Shown in pieces: positions 33,883 to 42,827 of a stretch of DNA of 64,000 nt (its first letter is position 1; every line of letters begins with the position of its first letter). The stretch comes from Streptomyces finlayi (GTDB lineage: Bacteria > Actinomycetota > Actinomycetes > Streptomycetales > Streptomycetaceae). The notes beneath the pieces are model-generated. The model did no database searches, was not told the origin of the DNA, and saw nothing but the letters and a program-made list of their open reading frames with translations. The translations under genes and the position numbers were made by a program. The stretch is from NCBI RefSeq assembly GCF_014216315.1, contig NZ_CP045702.1, positions 6,510,001 to 6,574,000 of the forward strand, written 5' to 3'.

Positions 33883-34068
33883 CCAGGTGGCCCGGAGCTG
33901 GCGGATGATCCGTCGCCGCAACCGCACCCTGCGGCTGCCGTCGAGGCGCAGCGTGAGTCGGTCCAACTCCCAGTGTCCGTACTCGGCATGGTCGGTGAGC
34001 AGGCGAGTCGCTTCCTTGCGGGACACCCCGCGAGGCACGTACACGTCGACAAATTCGTATTCCGGCAT
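33880..34068 (-). CDS. Small DUF5703-family protein
   Basis: 62 aa: it starts MPEYEFVDVYVPRGVSRKEA, continues with a helix (TRLLTDHAEYGHWELD) and ends in a basic stretch (SRRVRLRRRIIRQLRATW). The whole protein is strongly conserved in streptomycetes, which supports it as real despite its length. Function is unknown; a basic C-terminal helix suggests nucleic-acid or membrane contact. It converges with chpC over a shared terminator and diverges from the next gene by only 47 bp. Confidence 0.88.
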   Translation of the reverse strand: MPEYEFVDVYVPRGVSRKEATRLLTDHAEYGHWELDRLTLRLDGSRRVRLRRRIIRQLRATW

Positions 34069-34115
34069 CGCATCTATTGTGCGGGCAGAGCCCGTGTACG
34101 GATAGCGTCTGCACT

Positions 34116-34775
34116 ATGTCTGATGCTGCGCAGCCCACCGCTGCCGAGGTACGTGCCGCCGCCGAAGCGGTCAAAGCCGCGCTCGACCGTCACCTCGACG
34201 CGGTCGAACGCCGTAGCGGGGACGACGATCCCCTCGTCTACGAAGCCTTCAACGAACTGGCCGCCGCGGCCGAGGTCTACGACGAGCTGCTCTACGACCG
34301 TCACGACGAGGTCACTCCTTTCGAGATTCCCGGTGCTGACGACTCGCTGCCTCCGTACGCGGGTCCGGAGGAACCTCATGCGCTGAGCGTGCTGATCCGG
34401 CGGGACTACGCCGTGGTGGAGCCGCCGCGGCTGCTCGCGCAGGCGCAGCGGCTCGCGGACCTCGATCCCGACGAGCGCGGCAGGGAAGCCGCCGCGGTGG
34501 TCGGTACGAGTGTGCATGCCGCGCTCGGGGTGATCTTCGGGGAGTACGAGGCGGACGAGATCGCCTCGCGGCACAAGGAGTTCGGTCTGGAGGAGGGCGA
34601 CTCCACGCTCTGGGTCGCCGCCGCCGACGAGCTGCCCGAGCCGGGGGAGTGGCTGGGCGCCCCCTTCGACCAGGCCGATCCGCAGCTGGTGGTCTGCCGG
34701 TTCGACGTCAGTTCGGTCTTCGACGAGGAAGAGCAGGACGAGGATCTTGAGCAGCTGACGGCCGACAGTTCCTGA
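34116..34775 (+). CDS. Conserved acidic protein of unknown function
   Basis: 219 aa from an ATG at 34116. It is acidic and helical: an N-terminal helix pair (VRAAAEAVKAALDRHLDAVERRSG), a central ALSVLIRRDYAVVEPPRLLAQAQRLADLD, and a C-terminal acidic tail (DEEEQDEDLEQL). No catalytic motif is recognised. It appears to be a core Streptomyces gene, because the same context next to chaplins and DUF5703 is recalled from S. coelicolor. It ends at a 15-bp terminator. Confidence 0.8.
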   Translation: MSDAAQPTAAEVRAAAEAVKAALDRHLDAVERRSGDDDPLVYEAFNELAAAAEVYDELLYDRHDEVTPFEIPGADDSLPPYAGPEEPHALSVLIRRDYAVVEPPRLLAQAQRLADLDPDERGREAAAVVGTSVHAALGVIFGEYEADEIASRHKEFGLEEGDSTLWVAAADELPEPGEWLGAPFDQADPQLVVCRFDVSSVFDEEEQDEDLEQLTADSS

Positions 34776-34802
34776 CCTCTCCCGGCACGGTGTGAGTGAT
34801 GA

Positions 34803-34835
34803 CTGTGGCCCCGGTGCGACGCACCGGGGCCACAG
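34803..34835. terminator. 15-bp bidirectional terminator
   Basis: CTGTGGCCCCGGTGC (34803-34817) pairs perfectly with GCACCGGGGCCACAG (34821-34835), loop GAC. It lies between the convergent acidic-protein and RecD-like genes. Confidence 0.88.
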
Positions 34836-34870
34836 GGCTGTCCGGGCCCGGGCCCGGGCGCTGCGCGGGG

Positions 34871-37210
34871 CTAGGACGCGGCGTCCGGGGTCGGCAGTGC
34901 CTCCAGGAGGGGCCGCAGCCGGGTCGTGCGCTCCTGGGCGGGGACCTCGGCCACCGCACGGGGGAGAGCCTGGTCCACACCGTGGACGACGGACAGGTGG
35001 CGCTCGGCGCGGCTGAAGGCGGTGTACACCCACGGCCTGCTCAGCGCCTGTGCGGCGTCGCCGGGCAGTACGACGACCACGGCGGGCCAGCGCATCCCGG
35101 CCGCCTGATGCGCGCTGAGCGCCCAGCTGTGCCGCACGGACGCTTCGACCCGGTCCTGGGGTACGACGACCGCGGTGCCCGCACAGTCCAGGTGGAGGCC
35201 CTCGGCGTCGGCCGAGACGACCGAACCGGGCACGGCACGGCCGGGTGCGGGAACATGCACGACGCGGTCGCCCGGATCGAAACCGCCGAACCGCCCGGGG
35301 CCGGGGTTGAGCCGCTGCTTCAGCGCCGTGTTCAGCGCTCCGGTGCCCGCCGAGCCACCGTGGCCCACGGTGATCACCTGGGTGTCGGCCGAGGGCACGC
35401 CGATGGCCCGGGGCACGGAGTCGGCCACCAGCTGCACGGTCCGGTGGACCGCCTCGCCCGCGTCGCGCACGGGAACGATCACGACCTCCTTGCCGGGTGC
35501 CTCGACCTGGGTCAGTTCACCGATGCCGATACCGGAGACCAGCTCGCCGATCGGGCCGGGGTCGGGGGTGCGGGACACGACCTGCGGGCACGCCCGGGAC
35601 GCCAGCACGTCCGCGAACACCCGCCCGGCTCCGGCGGAACCCAGCACCCCGGGATCGCCGCTCAGCACCAGCCGGGTGCCGTCGGCGAGGGACTCCACCA
35701 GGATCGCGGCGGTCTCCACGTCCAGCTGCGGGGCATCGAGCACCACCAGCAGATCGAGCGCCAGCGCACCCTCCGCGTCCCGGCCGGGGCCCTCCGTGCC
35801 GGAGAGCAGCCCGGAGAGGGTGACCGCGGTCTGCGGATCACCCACCGCCGTGGCGAGCCGCTGCCGGCCGCCGACGCTGTGGGTGGCCCCGACGGCGCGG
35901 ATTCCCAGGCCGTTCGCCGCCGCGATCAGCGCCGCGGGTTCGGCCCGCGCGGCCTCGCCGCCCGAGTGGACGACCAGGCCGCCGGTGGCGACCGTACGGA
36001 TGAGCTCGGCAGCCGAGGGGGAGGGGGCGGCGGACGCGGCCCGCGACCAGTCGGCCCCCTTCTCACAGGCGTTCAGCAAACGTGCCAGGCCGTCGGCGAG
36101 GCTCTCCTCGGCGAGGGCGTACCGGTCGAGTCCGAGGAGCACCTTCACCGGCTCCTCGGCGACGGCGTCCTCCGTGGCCGGTGCCCCCTCCTGGCCGTCC
36201 TGGCCGTCCTCTTCCTCCTGCCGGTCCGGGTCGGCGGACGCGGTGGGGTCCAGGCCGTCCTGGAAGACGAGGACGACGCCCTCGGCGACGGCGTGCTCCA
36301 CGGCCGCGTCCGGGTCGGCCACCGCCCGTTCGACGAGCGCAGCGCGTACCGCCGAGGCGTCCAGCGCGGTATGGCCCTGGAGCGCCGCACGCTCCAGCAG
36401 CCAGCCGACGAGCGCGGCGGTACGCCGCTCGTCGTCGGGTCCGCACCCGGCTCCGAGCAGGGCACGGGCGAATCCGTCGGCCTGCTCGGGGCGGATCCCC
36501 GGCACGGCCAGCAGCCGCCAGGGGTCGGCGCGCAGGACGTCCGCGGCCTGTTCGCCGAGCGCCTCGGCCGCCGGGCGTGCCAGCGCCTCGGGCGCGCTCC
36601 CCTCGGTGAGCACCGCCAGCGCCGCGGCCGTGGCCTCGGGCGACGTTCCTTGAGTGGTGCGGGACGCTTCGGGCGTCCGCGGCCGTGCGGGCGCGGATGT
36701 GGCCGGGTGTACGGCGCGGCGGGGCTCGGGGGGAGAAGCGGGGGAGTCGTAGAACGCCGTGCCGGCCTTCTCACCGCTCTCGACGGCCCGTACGGCGGCC
36801 AGGAGGTCCGCCGCGGTGCCGCTCAGTTTCGTGCCGGCCGGGATGGGGCCTTCCTTCTCGGCCTTGCGCTGCTCGATGCGCTCGTGCAGCTCGCGCTGGG
36901 CGGCGAGCTCGGCCTCGGCCTCGGAGAGCGCGGGTGTCGCGGCCTCACCAGCTCCCTCCGCAGCGGTCTCACCGGCGTCACCGGCGTCACCGGTCTCACT
37001 GGTCTCACCGGTCTCTGCCGTGGGCGCGTCGTCCGCGCCGGACTGATCGCCCGGCTCCTCGCTCGGAATCTCGGTGGGGACATCGGTGGCGACATCGGTC
37101 GGGACATCGGTCGGGACATCAGCGGCCGAGTGGCCGACGGCGGCGATGCCGTCGTCCTCGGTGTCTTCGGCCGAGGGGCCTGGGGTTTCCCCCCGGGGAA
37201 GCGCAGTCAC
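34871..37210 (-). CDS. RecD2-like helicase-fold protein with degenerate ATPase motifs
   Basis: 779 aa. Residues 1-70 are low-complexity (TDVPTDVPTDVATDVPTEIP; ETGETSETGDAG). Then come helix-hairpin-helix-like repeats (ADPWRLLAVPGIRPEQADGFARALLG), the AAA core and a UvrD_C_2-like end (ALSAHQAAGMRWPAVVVVLPG, YTAFSRAERHLSVVHG). The Walker A site reads TGGLVVHSGGEAARAEPAAL (about 404-423) with no GKT, and Walker B reads VVLDAPQLD instead of DEAQ. Motif III (LVLSGDPGVLGS) keeps its shape. It is probably a non-ATPase DNA-binding relative of RecD2. Its GTG overlaps the aldo/keto reductase stop (GTGA), so the two form an operon. Confidence 0.8.
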   Translation of the reverse strand: MTALPRGETPGPSAEDTEDDGIAAVGHSAADVPTDVPTDVATDVPTEIPSEEPGDQSGADDAPTAETGETSETGDAGDAGETAAEGAGEAATPALSEAEAELAAQRELHERIEQRKAEKEGPIPAGTKLSGTAADLLAAVRAVESGEKAGTAFYDSPASPPEPRRAVHPATSAPARPRTPEASRTTQGTSPEATAAALAVLTEGSAPEALARPAAEALGEQAADVLRADPWRLLAVPGIRPEQADGFARALLGAGCGPDDERRTAALVGWLLERAALQGHTALDASAVRAALVERAVADPDAAVEHAVAEGVVLVFQDGLDPTASADPDRQEEEDGQDGQEGAPATEDAVAEEPVKVLLGLDRYALAEESLADGLARLLNACEKGADWSRAASAAPSPSAAELIRTVATGGLVVHSGGEAARAEPAALIAAANGLGIRAVGATHSVGGRQRLATAVGDPQTAVTLSGLLSGTEGPGRDAEGALALDLLVVLDAPQLDVETAAILVESLADGTRLVLSGDPGVLGSAGAGRVFADVLASRACPQVVSRTPDPGPIGELVSGIGIGELTQVEAPGKEVVIVPVRDAGEAVHRTVQLVADSVPRAIGVPSADTQVITVGHGGSAGTGALNTALKQRLNPGPGRFGGFDPGDRVVHVPAPGRAVPGSVVSADAEGLHLDCAGTAVVVPQDRVEASVRHSWALSAHQAAGMRWPAVVVVLPGDAAQALSRPWVYTAFSRAERHLSVVHGVDQALPRAVAEVPAQERTTRLRPLLEALPTPDAAS

Positions 37211-38190
37211 AGCGTGCTCCAGTCCTGGTCGGGATAGCGGTGCACGGGCGCCGACACGTCGTCGAGCGCCTGGCAGATCTCGTCAGGAAGACTAAGCGCC
37301 TCCACTGACAAAGCCTCCGTGAGCTGCTGCGCGTTGCGCGCGCCGATGATCGGGGCCACCACTCCAGGACGGTCCCGCACCCACGCGAGCGCCACATGAA
37401 GGGCGGTGGTGGAGAGGCCCTCGGCGGCCGTGGCCACCGCGTCCACGATGCGGCTCGCCGCGTCGTCGAGATACGGCTCGACGAACGGGGCCAGATGCTC
37501 CGAGGCGGCCCGGGAGCCCGAAGGCGTGCCCGTCCGGTACTTCCCCGTCAGCACGCCACGTCCCAGGGGGGAGGACGGGAGCAGCCCGATCCCCAGGTCG
37601 AGCGCGGCCGGCAGCACCTCCCGTTCGACGCCCCGCTGCAGCAGCGAGTACTCCATCTGCGTACTCGCCAGCCGGGTGCGCACACCGGGCGCCGAGAGCT
37701 GCCAGGTGGCAGCCTTGGCGAGCTGCCAGCCGCAGAAGTTCGACACCCCCGCGTACCGGACGCGGCCCGAGGACACCGCCAGGTCCACCGCCTGGAGCGT
37801 CTCTTCGAGCGGGGTCACCGGATCGAAGGCGTGGATCTGCCACAGGTCGACGTAGTCCGTACCGAGCCGTTCGAGCGAGGCGTCGAGCGCGGCGAGCAGA
37901 TGACCGCGCGATCCGTCGAAACGGCGGTACGGATCGGGGACGCTTCCCGCCTTCGTGGCGATGACCAGATCCCGCCGGGGCACGAGGCTGTCGACGAAGC
38001 GTCCGAGCAGGTATTCGGCCTCCCCGCCGCCGTACACATCGGCCGTGTCGACCAGTGTTCCCCCCTCGTCCCAGAAGGCCTTGAGCTGGTCGGCGGCGTC
38101 GTGCTCGTCGGTGTCCCGGCCCCAGGTGAGGGTGCCGAGCCCGATCCGTGACACGCGAAGGCCGGTGCGGCCGAGATGCCTCTGCTCCAT
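37207..38190 (-). CDS. Aldo/keto reductase
   Basis: 327 aa TIM-barrel NADPH oxidoreductase. The catalytic Asp-Tyr-Lys-His set is in LVDTADVYGGGEAEYLLG, VIATKAG and VDLWQIHAFDP. The nucleotide-binding end is VVAPIIGARNAQQLTEAL. It reduces aldehydes or ketones; the substrate is unknown. Translational coupling to a RecD-like gene is odd, because the two share no obvious pathway, but the 4-bp overlap is clear. No strong promoter motif was seen in the 143 bp upstream. Confidence 0.9.
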   Translation of the reverse strand: MEQRHLGRTGLRVSRIGLGTLTWGRDTDEHDAADQLKAFWDEGGTLVDTADVYGGGEAEYLLGRFVDSLVPRRDLVIATKAGSVPDPYRRFDGSRGHLLAALDASLERLGTDYVDLWQIHAFDPVTPLEETLQAVDLAVSSGRVRYAGVSNFCGWQLAKAATWQLSAPGVRTRLASTQMEYSLLQRGVEREVLPAALDLGIGLLPSSPLGRGVLTGKYRTGTPSGSRAASEHLAPFVEPYLDDAASRIVDAVATAAEGLSTTALHVALAWVRDRPGVVAPIIGARNAQQLTEALSVEALSLPDEICQALDDVSAPVHRYPDQDWSTL

Positions 38191-38333
38191 GGGCGCTGAG
38201 ATTACTGGCCATCACCCCATGCAGTGGAGGCCTGTGTACAAACGCGACGACGGCCCGGGGCCCTGCCGCATCGGGTCCCCGCGCGCTAGAGTCCGGAGCA
38301 CAGGGACGTTACTGATCAGTATGGGAGCGGTTC

Positions 38334-39383
38334 ATGCGGCTCGGCATCAATCTCGGTTACTGGGGAGCGGGCATGGACGGTGACAACCTCGCCGTCGCGC
38401 AGGAGGCCGACCGGCTCGGTTACGACGTCTGCTGGGCGGCCGAGGCGTACGGCTCCGACGCCCCCACCGTGCTCGCCTGGGTCGCCGCCCGGACCGAGAA
38501 CATCGACATCGGCTCCGCGATCATGCAGATCCCTGCCAGGCAGCCCGCGATGACCGCGATGACCGCGGCCACCCTCGACTCGCTCTCGGGAGGCCGGTTC
38601 CGGCTCGGCCTCGGAGTCTCGGGCCCGCAGGTCTCGGAGGGCTGGTACGGCGTCAAGTTCGACAAGCCGCTGGCCCGCACCCGTGAGTACGTCGAGATCG
38701 TCCGCAGGGCCATGTCCCGCGAGCGACTCTCGTACGAGGGGGAGCACTGGACGCTCCCGCTGCCCGACGGTCCGGGCAAGCCCATCAAGCTCACCGTTCA
38801 CCCGGAGCGCGAGCACATCCCGCTCTACATCGCCGCCATCGGCCCGAAGAACCTGGAGCAGACCGGCGAGATCGCGGACGGCGCGCTGCTGATCTTCCCG
38901 TCCGCCGACCACCTCGAGGACACCGCCGTCAGGTACCTGCGGGCCGGTCGCGAGAAGGCAGGGAAGACCATGGAGGGCTTCGACGTCTGCCCGACGCTGC
39001 CGCTCGCCGTCGGTGACGACGTCAACGGCCTCGCCGACATGTTCCGGCCGTACACCGCGCTGTACGTCGGCGGCATGGGCAGCCGTAAGCAGAACTTCTA
39101 CAACCAGCTCGCCCAGCGCATGGGGTACGAGAAGGAGGCCGCCGAGATCCAGGACAAGTACCTGGCCGGCGACAAGAGCGGCGCGGCCGCCGCCGTACCG
39201 CACCAGCTCATCGACCAGACCACACTGCTCGGTCCGGTGGAGCGGATCGCCGAGCGGATGCAGGCGTACGCGGCCGCGGGTGTCACCACGCTGACCCTCG
39301 CCCCGGCGGGCTTCACACTCGACGAGCGGATCGCGGCCCTGCGCGCCGGTACGGACGCCCTGGAGCGTTCCGGCCTCGCGTAG
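38334..39383 (+). CDS. LLM-class F420-dependent oxidoreductase
   Basis: 349 aa luciferase-like barrel. It begins MRLGINLGYWGAGMDGDNLA and contains GYDVCWAAEAYGSDAPTVLAWVA, the TMTAATLDSLSGGRFRLGLGVSGPQV-type cofactor block and the C-terminal LAPAGFTLDERIAALR. In actinomycetes such proteins use deazaflavin F420 to oxidise or reduce alcohols, imines or xenobiotics. The ATG follows GGGAGCGG. It is monocistronic and ends in an 11-bp hairpin with a G-rich loop. Confidence 0.9.
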   Translation: MRLGINLGYWGAGMDGDNLAVAQEADRLGYDVCWAAEAYGSDAPTVLAWVAARTENIDIGSAIMQIPARQPAMTAMTAATLDSLSGGRFRLGLGVSGPQVSEGWYGVKFDKPLARTREYVEIVRRAMSRERLSYEGEHWTLPLPDGPGKPIKLTVHPEREHIPLYIAAIGPKNLEQTGEIADGALLIFPSADHLEDTAVRYLRAGREKAGKTMEGFDVCPTLPLAVGDDVNGLADMFRPYTALYVGGMGSRKQNFYNQLAQRMGYEKEAAEIQDKYLAGDKSGAAAAVPHQLIDQTTLLGPVERIAERMQAYAAAGVTTLTLAPAGFTLDERIAALRAGTDALERSGLA

Positions 39384-39408
39384 CTCCCCTGACGGCCCAG
39401 GGCAGCAC

Positions 39409-39453
39409 TACGGCCGTGGTGGGGGCTCGGGGGTCTTCCCCGCCACGGCCGTA
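39409..39453. terminator. 11-bp hairpin after the LLM oxidoreductase
   Basis: TACGGCCGTGG (39409-39419) pairs perfectly with CCACGGCCGTA (39443-39453). The 23-base loop has GGGG and CCCC runs that can extend the fold. Confidence 0.8.
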
Positions 39454-39562
39454 CCGGGAACAACGCGCCGCGCGCCGTTCGGTCACGCGCCGCTCGTGTT
39501 GCCTACTCACCCGTACCGCATTTGACTTTGCCTCTGCGGACATCGATACGGAGGTGGCAGTG

Positions 39563-40348
39563 ATGCTTTCGGCACAGAGCCTGTTCCAGGAGATCCTCGA
39601 CGACGACGCGTCGTTCCGGCTCTTCTGCTCCATCGCTGCCAGCGGTGAGACCCAGGGCGGCTGGGAGAACGGCCGGATCGCGGCGCTCGTGCCCCCGAGC
39701 CGGCGCGGACTCGCCCCCAAGATCGTCCGGCACGGTGCCGACGAGGAGAAGCACGGCCGGATCTTCGGCGCGCTTCTGAAGAAGCGCGGACTGAGCCCCG
39801 TGGAGGTGCCGTCCGACACCGACTACACGATGCTGCTGGAGCGGCAGGGCATCGGGCTCGCGCACGAGCGGCTCAAGCGCGACGAGCCGCTCTCGGAGCG
39901 GGACATCATCACCTACCTGGCACACAGCCGGGTGACCGAGCAGCGCGCGTCCGAGCAGATGCGCCTGCTGCTCAGGTACTTCGCCGGCCACCCCGAGATC
40001 GGCCGCGCGGTGAAGATGATCTCGAACGACGAGGACAACCACCTCGCGTACTGCCACGAGGAACTGCTCCGGCTCGCCCGCGCCGGACACGGCCGCACGA
40101 TCCAGCACACCCTCCGGGAGTGCGCCCACGCCGAGATCCGGGTCTACCGGGACGTGAGCCTCGCCGTGATGGCGCACATGGGCGTGCTCCTGCACTGGTC
40201 CCGGGCCAGGTCGGCGCTGCTGGCCGCGGGCATCCACGCCGTGTACGCGTACGAGCGGCTGATCGGCTGGCGCCGCATGGTGACCCTGGAACCGCCCGCC
40301 CGACGGGACGCGTTGGGCGGCGCCGCGACCCAGGCCGAGTTCGCCTGA
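39563..40348 (+). CDS. Ferritin-like domain protein
   Basis: 261 aa from an ATG at 39563 after GGAGGTGGCAG. It is helical throughout, with metal-binding patterns of a ferritin-like four-helix bundle: HGADEEKHGRIFGALL and ISNDEDNHLAYCHEELL (ExxH pairs), plus an earlier Glu in AASGETQGGWENGR. A C-terminal helix (MAHMGVLLHWSRARSALLAAG) is hydrophobic and may be peripheral to membrane. It could be a diiron oxidase or iron-handling protein; the substrate is unknown. It converges with the CorA gene at 18 bp. Confidence 0.83.
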   Translation: MLSAQSLFQEILDDDASFRLFCSIAASGETQGGWENGRIAALVPPSRRGLAPKIVRHGADEEKHGRIFGALLKKRGLSPVEVPSDTDYTMLLERQGIGLAHERLKRDEPLSERDIITYLAHSRVTEQRASEQMRLLLRYFAGHPEIGRAVKMISNDEDNHLAYCHEELLRLARAGHGRTIQHTLRECAHAEIRVYRDVSLAVMAHMGVLLHWSRARSALLAAGIHAVYAYERLIGWRRMVTLEPPARRDALGGAATQAEFA

Positions 40349-40365
40349 GCCGTACGGGACGGTGG

Positions 40366-41358
40366 TCAGAGCCAGCCGCGGCGCTTGAACAGGCGGTGCA
40401 GGCCGAACACCGCACAGCCCATCAGCGCGATCACCGCAGGATAGGTCCACGCCCAGTGCAGCTCCGGCATGTGAGCGAAGTTCATGCCGTAGACGCCCGC
40501 CACCATGGTCGGAACAGCGGCCATGGCGGCCCACGCCGAAATCTTCCGCATGTCGTCGTTCTGCCTGACCCCCATCTGCGCCAGATGGGCGGCGAGTATG
40601 TCCGAAAGTAGCCGGTCCAGCCCCTCCACCAGCTCGTTTACGCGCGTCAGGTGATCGCTCACGTCCCGGAAGAACGGCTGCGCGTGCTCGTGGACGAACG
40701 GCACCCCGGCGCTCGCGAGACGCGTCATCGGAGAGGTCAACGGCCCGGTAGCCCGGCGGAATTCGAGTACCTGGCGCTTGAACGTGTAGATGCGGGCCGC
40801 GGAGTTGGTGGAGTCGCCCGTGCCGCTCGGCGCGAACACCTGGGCCTCCAGCTCCTCCAGGTCGACCTGCAACTCGGCGCCGACGTCGATGTAGTGGTCC
40901 ACGATCGCGTCGCTGACCGCGTACAGCACGGCCGTGGGACCGTGCTTGAGTACGTCGGGTTCGGCCTCCAGCCGGTGACGTACGGCCGCCAGCGGCGCAC
41001 TTTCGCCGTGTCTGACCGTGACGACGAACGAGTCACCGATGAAGACCATCAGCTCGTCCGCGCTTACCGTGTCGCTCTCCGGCTCGTACACGACCGGCTT
41101 GATGACGACGAACAGCGAGTCGTCGTAGACCTCCAGCTTGGGCCGCTGGTGGGCGCGCAGCGCGTCCTCCACCGCCAGCGGATGCAGACCGAACTGGGTA
41201 CTGACGAGGTCGAACTCCTTCTCCGTCGGCTCGTGCAGCCCGACCCAGAGGAACGCGTCCCCTGCGTCGGCCGCCCGCGCCTCGTCCAGGGCGTCGGAGA
41301 GATCGGCGGGGCCTTCGGTACGGCGCCCGTCCCGGTAGATGGCACTGTCGACAATCAC
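40366..41358 (-). CDS. CorA-family divalent-cation (Mg2+/Co2+) channel
   Basis: 330 aa from a GTG at 41358. The long cytosolic funnel (RPKLEVYDDSLFVVIKPV ... SDAIVDHYIDVGAELQVDLEELEAQVF) leads to two C-terminal transmembrane helices. The pore signature YGMNFAHMPELHWAW follows TM1, and the protein ends in a basic LHRLFKRRGWL. Members work as pentamers in the cytoplasmic membrane for Mg2+ uptake. The start choice rests on a GGGAAG site 10 bp upstream. It diverges from a histidine phosphatase gene by 63 bp. Confidence 0.92.
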   Translation of the reverse strand: MIVDSAIYRDGRRTEGPADLSDALDEARAADAGDAFLWVGLHEPTEKEFDLVSTQFGLHPLAVEDALRAHQRPKLEVYDDSLFVVIKPVVYEPESDTVSADELMVFIGDSFVVTVRHGESAPLAAVRHRLEAEPDVLKHGPTAVLYAVSDAIVDHYIDVGAELQVDLEELEAQVFAPSGTGDSTNSAARIYTFKRQVLEFRRATGPLTSPMTRLASAGVPFVHEHAQPFFRDVSDHLTRVNELVEGLDRLLSDILAAHLAQMGVRQNDDMRKISAWAAMAAVPTMVAGVYGMNFAHMPELHWAWTYPAVIALMGCAVFGLHRLFKRRGWL

Positions 41359-41421
41359 GCGCGCATTCTTCCCTGCCGCCGACGGCCCCGCACCTTTGCC
41401 CCGCCCTTTAGGCTGGCTCGT

Positions 41422-42132
41422 ATGCCCACGCTGATCCTCGTACGTCACGGCCGGTCCACCGCCAACACCGCAGGAGTCCTCGCCGGCCGCACCCCCGGCG
41501 TCTCCCTGGACGAACGCGGCGCCGAGCAGGCGGCCGCGCTGCCCGGGCGGCTCGCCGCCCTCTCGCTCGTCGCCGCGGTCAGCAGCCCCCTGGAGCGCTG
41601 CCGCGAAACGCTCCAGCCGCTGCTCGACGCCCGCCCAGGCCTGCCGTTCCACACCGAGGACCGGATCAGCGAGTGCGACTACGGGGACTGGTCGGGGCGC
41701 AAACTGGCGGAACTGGCCGACGAGCCGCTGATGGCCGTCGTCCAGCAGCACCCCTCGGCCGCCGCGTTCCCCGGTGGCGAGTCCATGCGGGCGATGCAGG
41801 CAAGGGCGGTCGACGCAGTACGCGACTGGAACGCCCGCGTCGAAGCCGAGCACGGCGACGACGCGACCTATGTGATGTGCTCCCACGGGGACATCATCAA
41901 GTCTCTCGTCGCCGACGCGCTCGGCATGCACCTGGACCTCTTCCAGCGGGTCCACGCCGATCCGTGTTCGGTCACCGCGATCCGCTACACCCGGCTGCGG
42001 CCCTTCCTTCTCCGGCTGGGCGACACCGGGGACTTCGCCTCCCTCGCCCCGCGCGAGCAGGCCGTCGGCGCCGACGCCGCGGGCGGCAACGCGACGGATG
42101 CGGCGGTCGGGGGCGGCGCTGGGGCGCCGTGA
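41422..42132 (+). CDS. Histidine phosphatase (phosphoglycerate mutase-like, MSMEG_4193 type)
   Basis: 236 aa. The catalytic RHG motif is at LVRHGRSTAN, followed by SPLERCRETLQPLL, the FPGGESMRAMQARAVDAV block and the second His in VMCSHGDIIKSLVADALGMHL. The C-terminal 30 residues are Gly/Ala-rich and probably disordered. The family removes phosphate from small molecules through a phospho-histidine. It is the first gene of a same-strand run with DUF3090, the SCO1664-type protein and mshC; this order is widely conserved in actinobacteria. Confidence 0.9.
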   Translation: MPTLILVRHGRSTANTAGVLAGRTPGVSLDERGAEQAAALPGRLAALSLVAAVSSPLERCRETLQPLLDARPGLPFHTEDRISECDYGDWSGRKLAELADEPLMAVVQQHPSAAAFPGGESMRAMQARAVDAVRDWNARVEAEHGDDATYVMCSHGDIIKSLVADALGMHLDLFQRVHADPCSVTAIRYTRLRPFLLRLGDTGDFASLAPREQAVGADAAGGNATDAAVGGGAGAP

Positions 42133-42236
42133 TCGCTCCGCGCAGTAGGGTGGACGCGCCGTAGGGGCCGTTCCGGGGGCACCCCTCCGGACTCCGGCCG
42201 CCCCCATTCGCCGTCAATTCTCAAGGGAGACAGGAC

Positions 42237-42827
42237 GTGTCCCGTCAGGTGTTCCTCTATGACCCCCCGGACCGTTTCGTGGCCGGTACGGTCGGGCTGC
42301 CTGGCCGCCGTACGTTTTTCCTGCAGGCATCGTCCAGGGGCCGCGTCACCAGCGTCGCCCTGGAGAAGACTCAGGTCGCCGCGCTCGCCGAACGGATCGA
42401 CGAACTGCTCGACGAGGTCGTGAGACGGACCGGCGGCAATTCGCCCGTGCCGGCCGTGGCCGCCATGGATGTCACCGACACCGCACCGCTCGACGCACCC
42501 GTCGAGGAGGAGTTCAGGGTCGGCACGATGGCTCTCGCCTGGGACGGCGAGGAACAGCGGATGATCGTCGAGGCGCAGGCGCTCGTCGAGCTGGACGCCG
42601 GCTCCGAGGACGACCTCGTGGAGGCCGAGGAGAGGCTCCTGCAGGACGAGGAGAACGGCCCGCCGATGCTCCGCGTGCGGTTGAGCGGCGCGCAGGCCCG
42701 TGCGTTCGCCAAGCGCGCCCTGGACGTGGTGAACGCCGGCCGCCCGCCGTGCCCGCTGTGCAGCCTGCCGCTCGATCCGGAAGGACACGTATGCCCGCGC
42801 CAGAACGGATACCGTCGCGGAGCATGA
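42237..42827 (+). CDS. DUF3090-family protein
   Basis: 196 aa from a GTG (42237) with ribosome site AAGGGAGACAGG. It begins SRQVFLYDPPDRFVAGTVGLPGRRTFFLQA and ends with a zinc-knuckle-like CPLCSLPLDPEGHVCPRQNG. The central part is acidic. No biochemical role is known to me. The fixed neighbourhood (histidine phosphatase before, SCO1664-type protein overlapping after) points to a shared process. Its 3' end overlaps the next gene by 37 bp. Confidence 0.9.
   Translation: MSRQVFLYDPPDRFVAGTVGLPGRRTFFLQASSRGRVTSVALEKTQVAALAERIDELLDEVVRRTGGNSPVPAVAAMDVTDTAPLDAPVEEEFRVGTMALAWDGEEQRMIVEAQALVELDAGSEDDLVEAEERLLQDEENGPPMLRVRLSGAQARAFAKRALDVVNAGRPPCPLCSLPLDPEGHVCPRQNGYRRGA

Noticed and set aside
42163..42205. 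GGGGGC...GCCCCC hairpin before DUF3090 as a terminator or mobile repeat
   Set aside because: The stem is only six bases and imperfect beyond that. The genes on both sides read in the same direction and are likely co-transcribed, so I did not list it.
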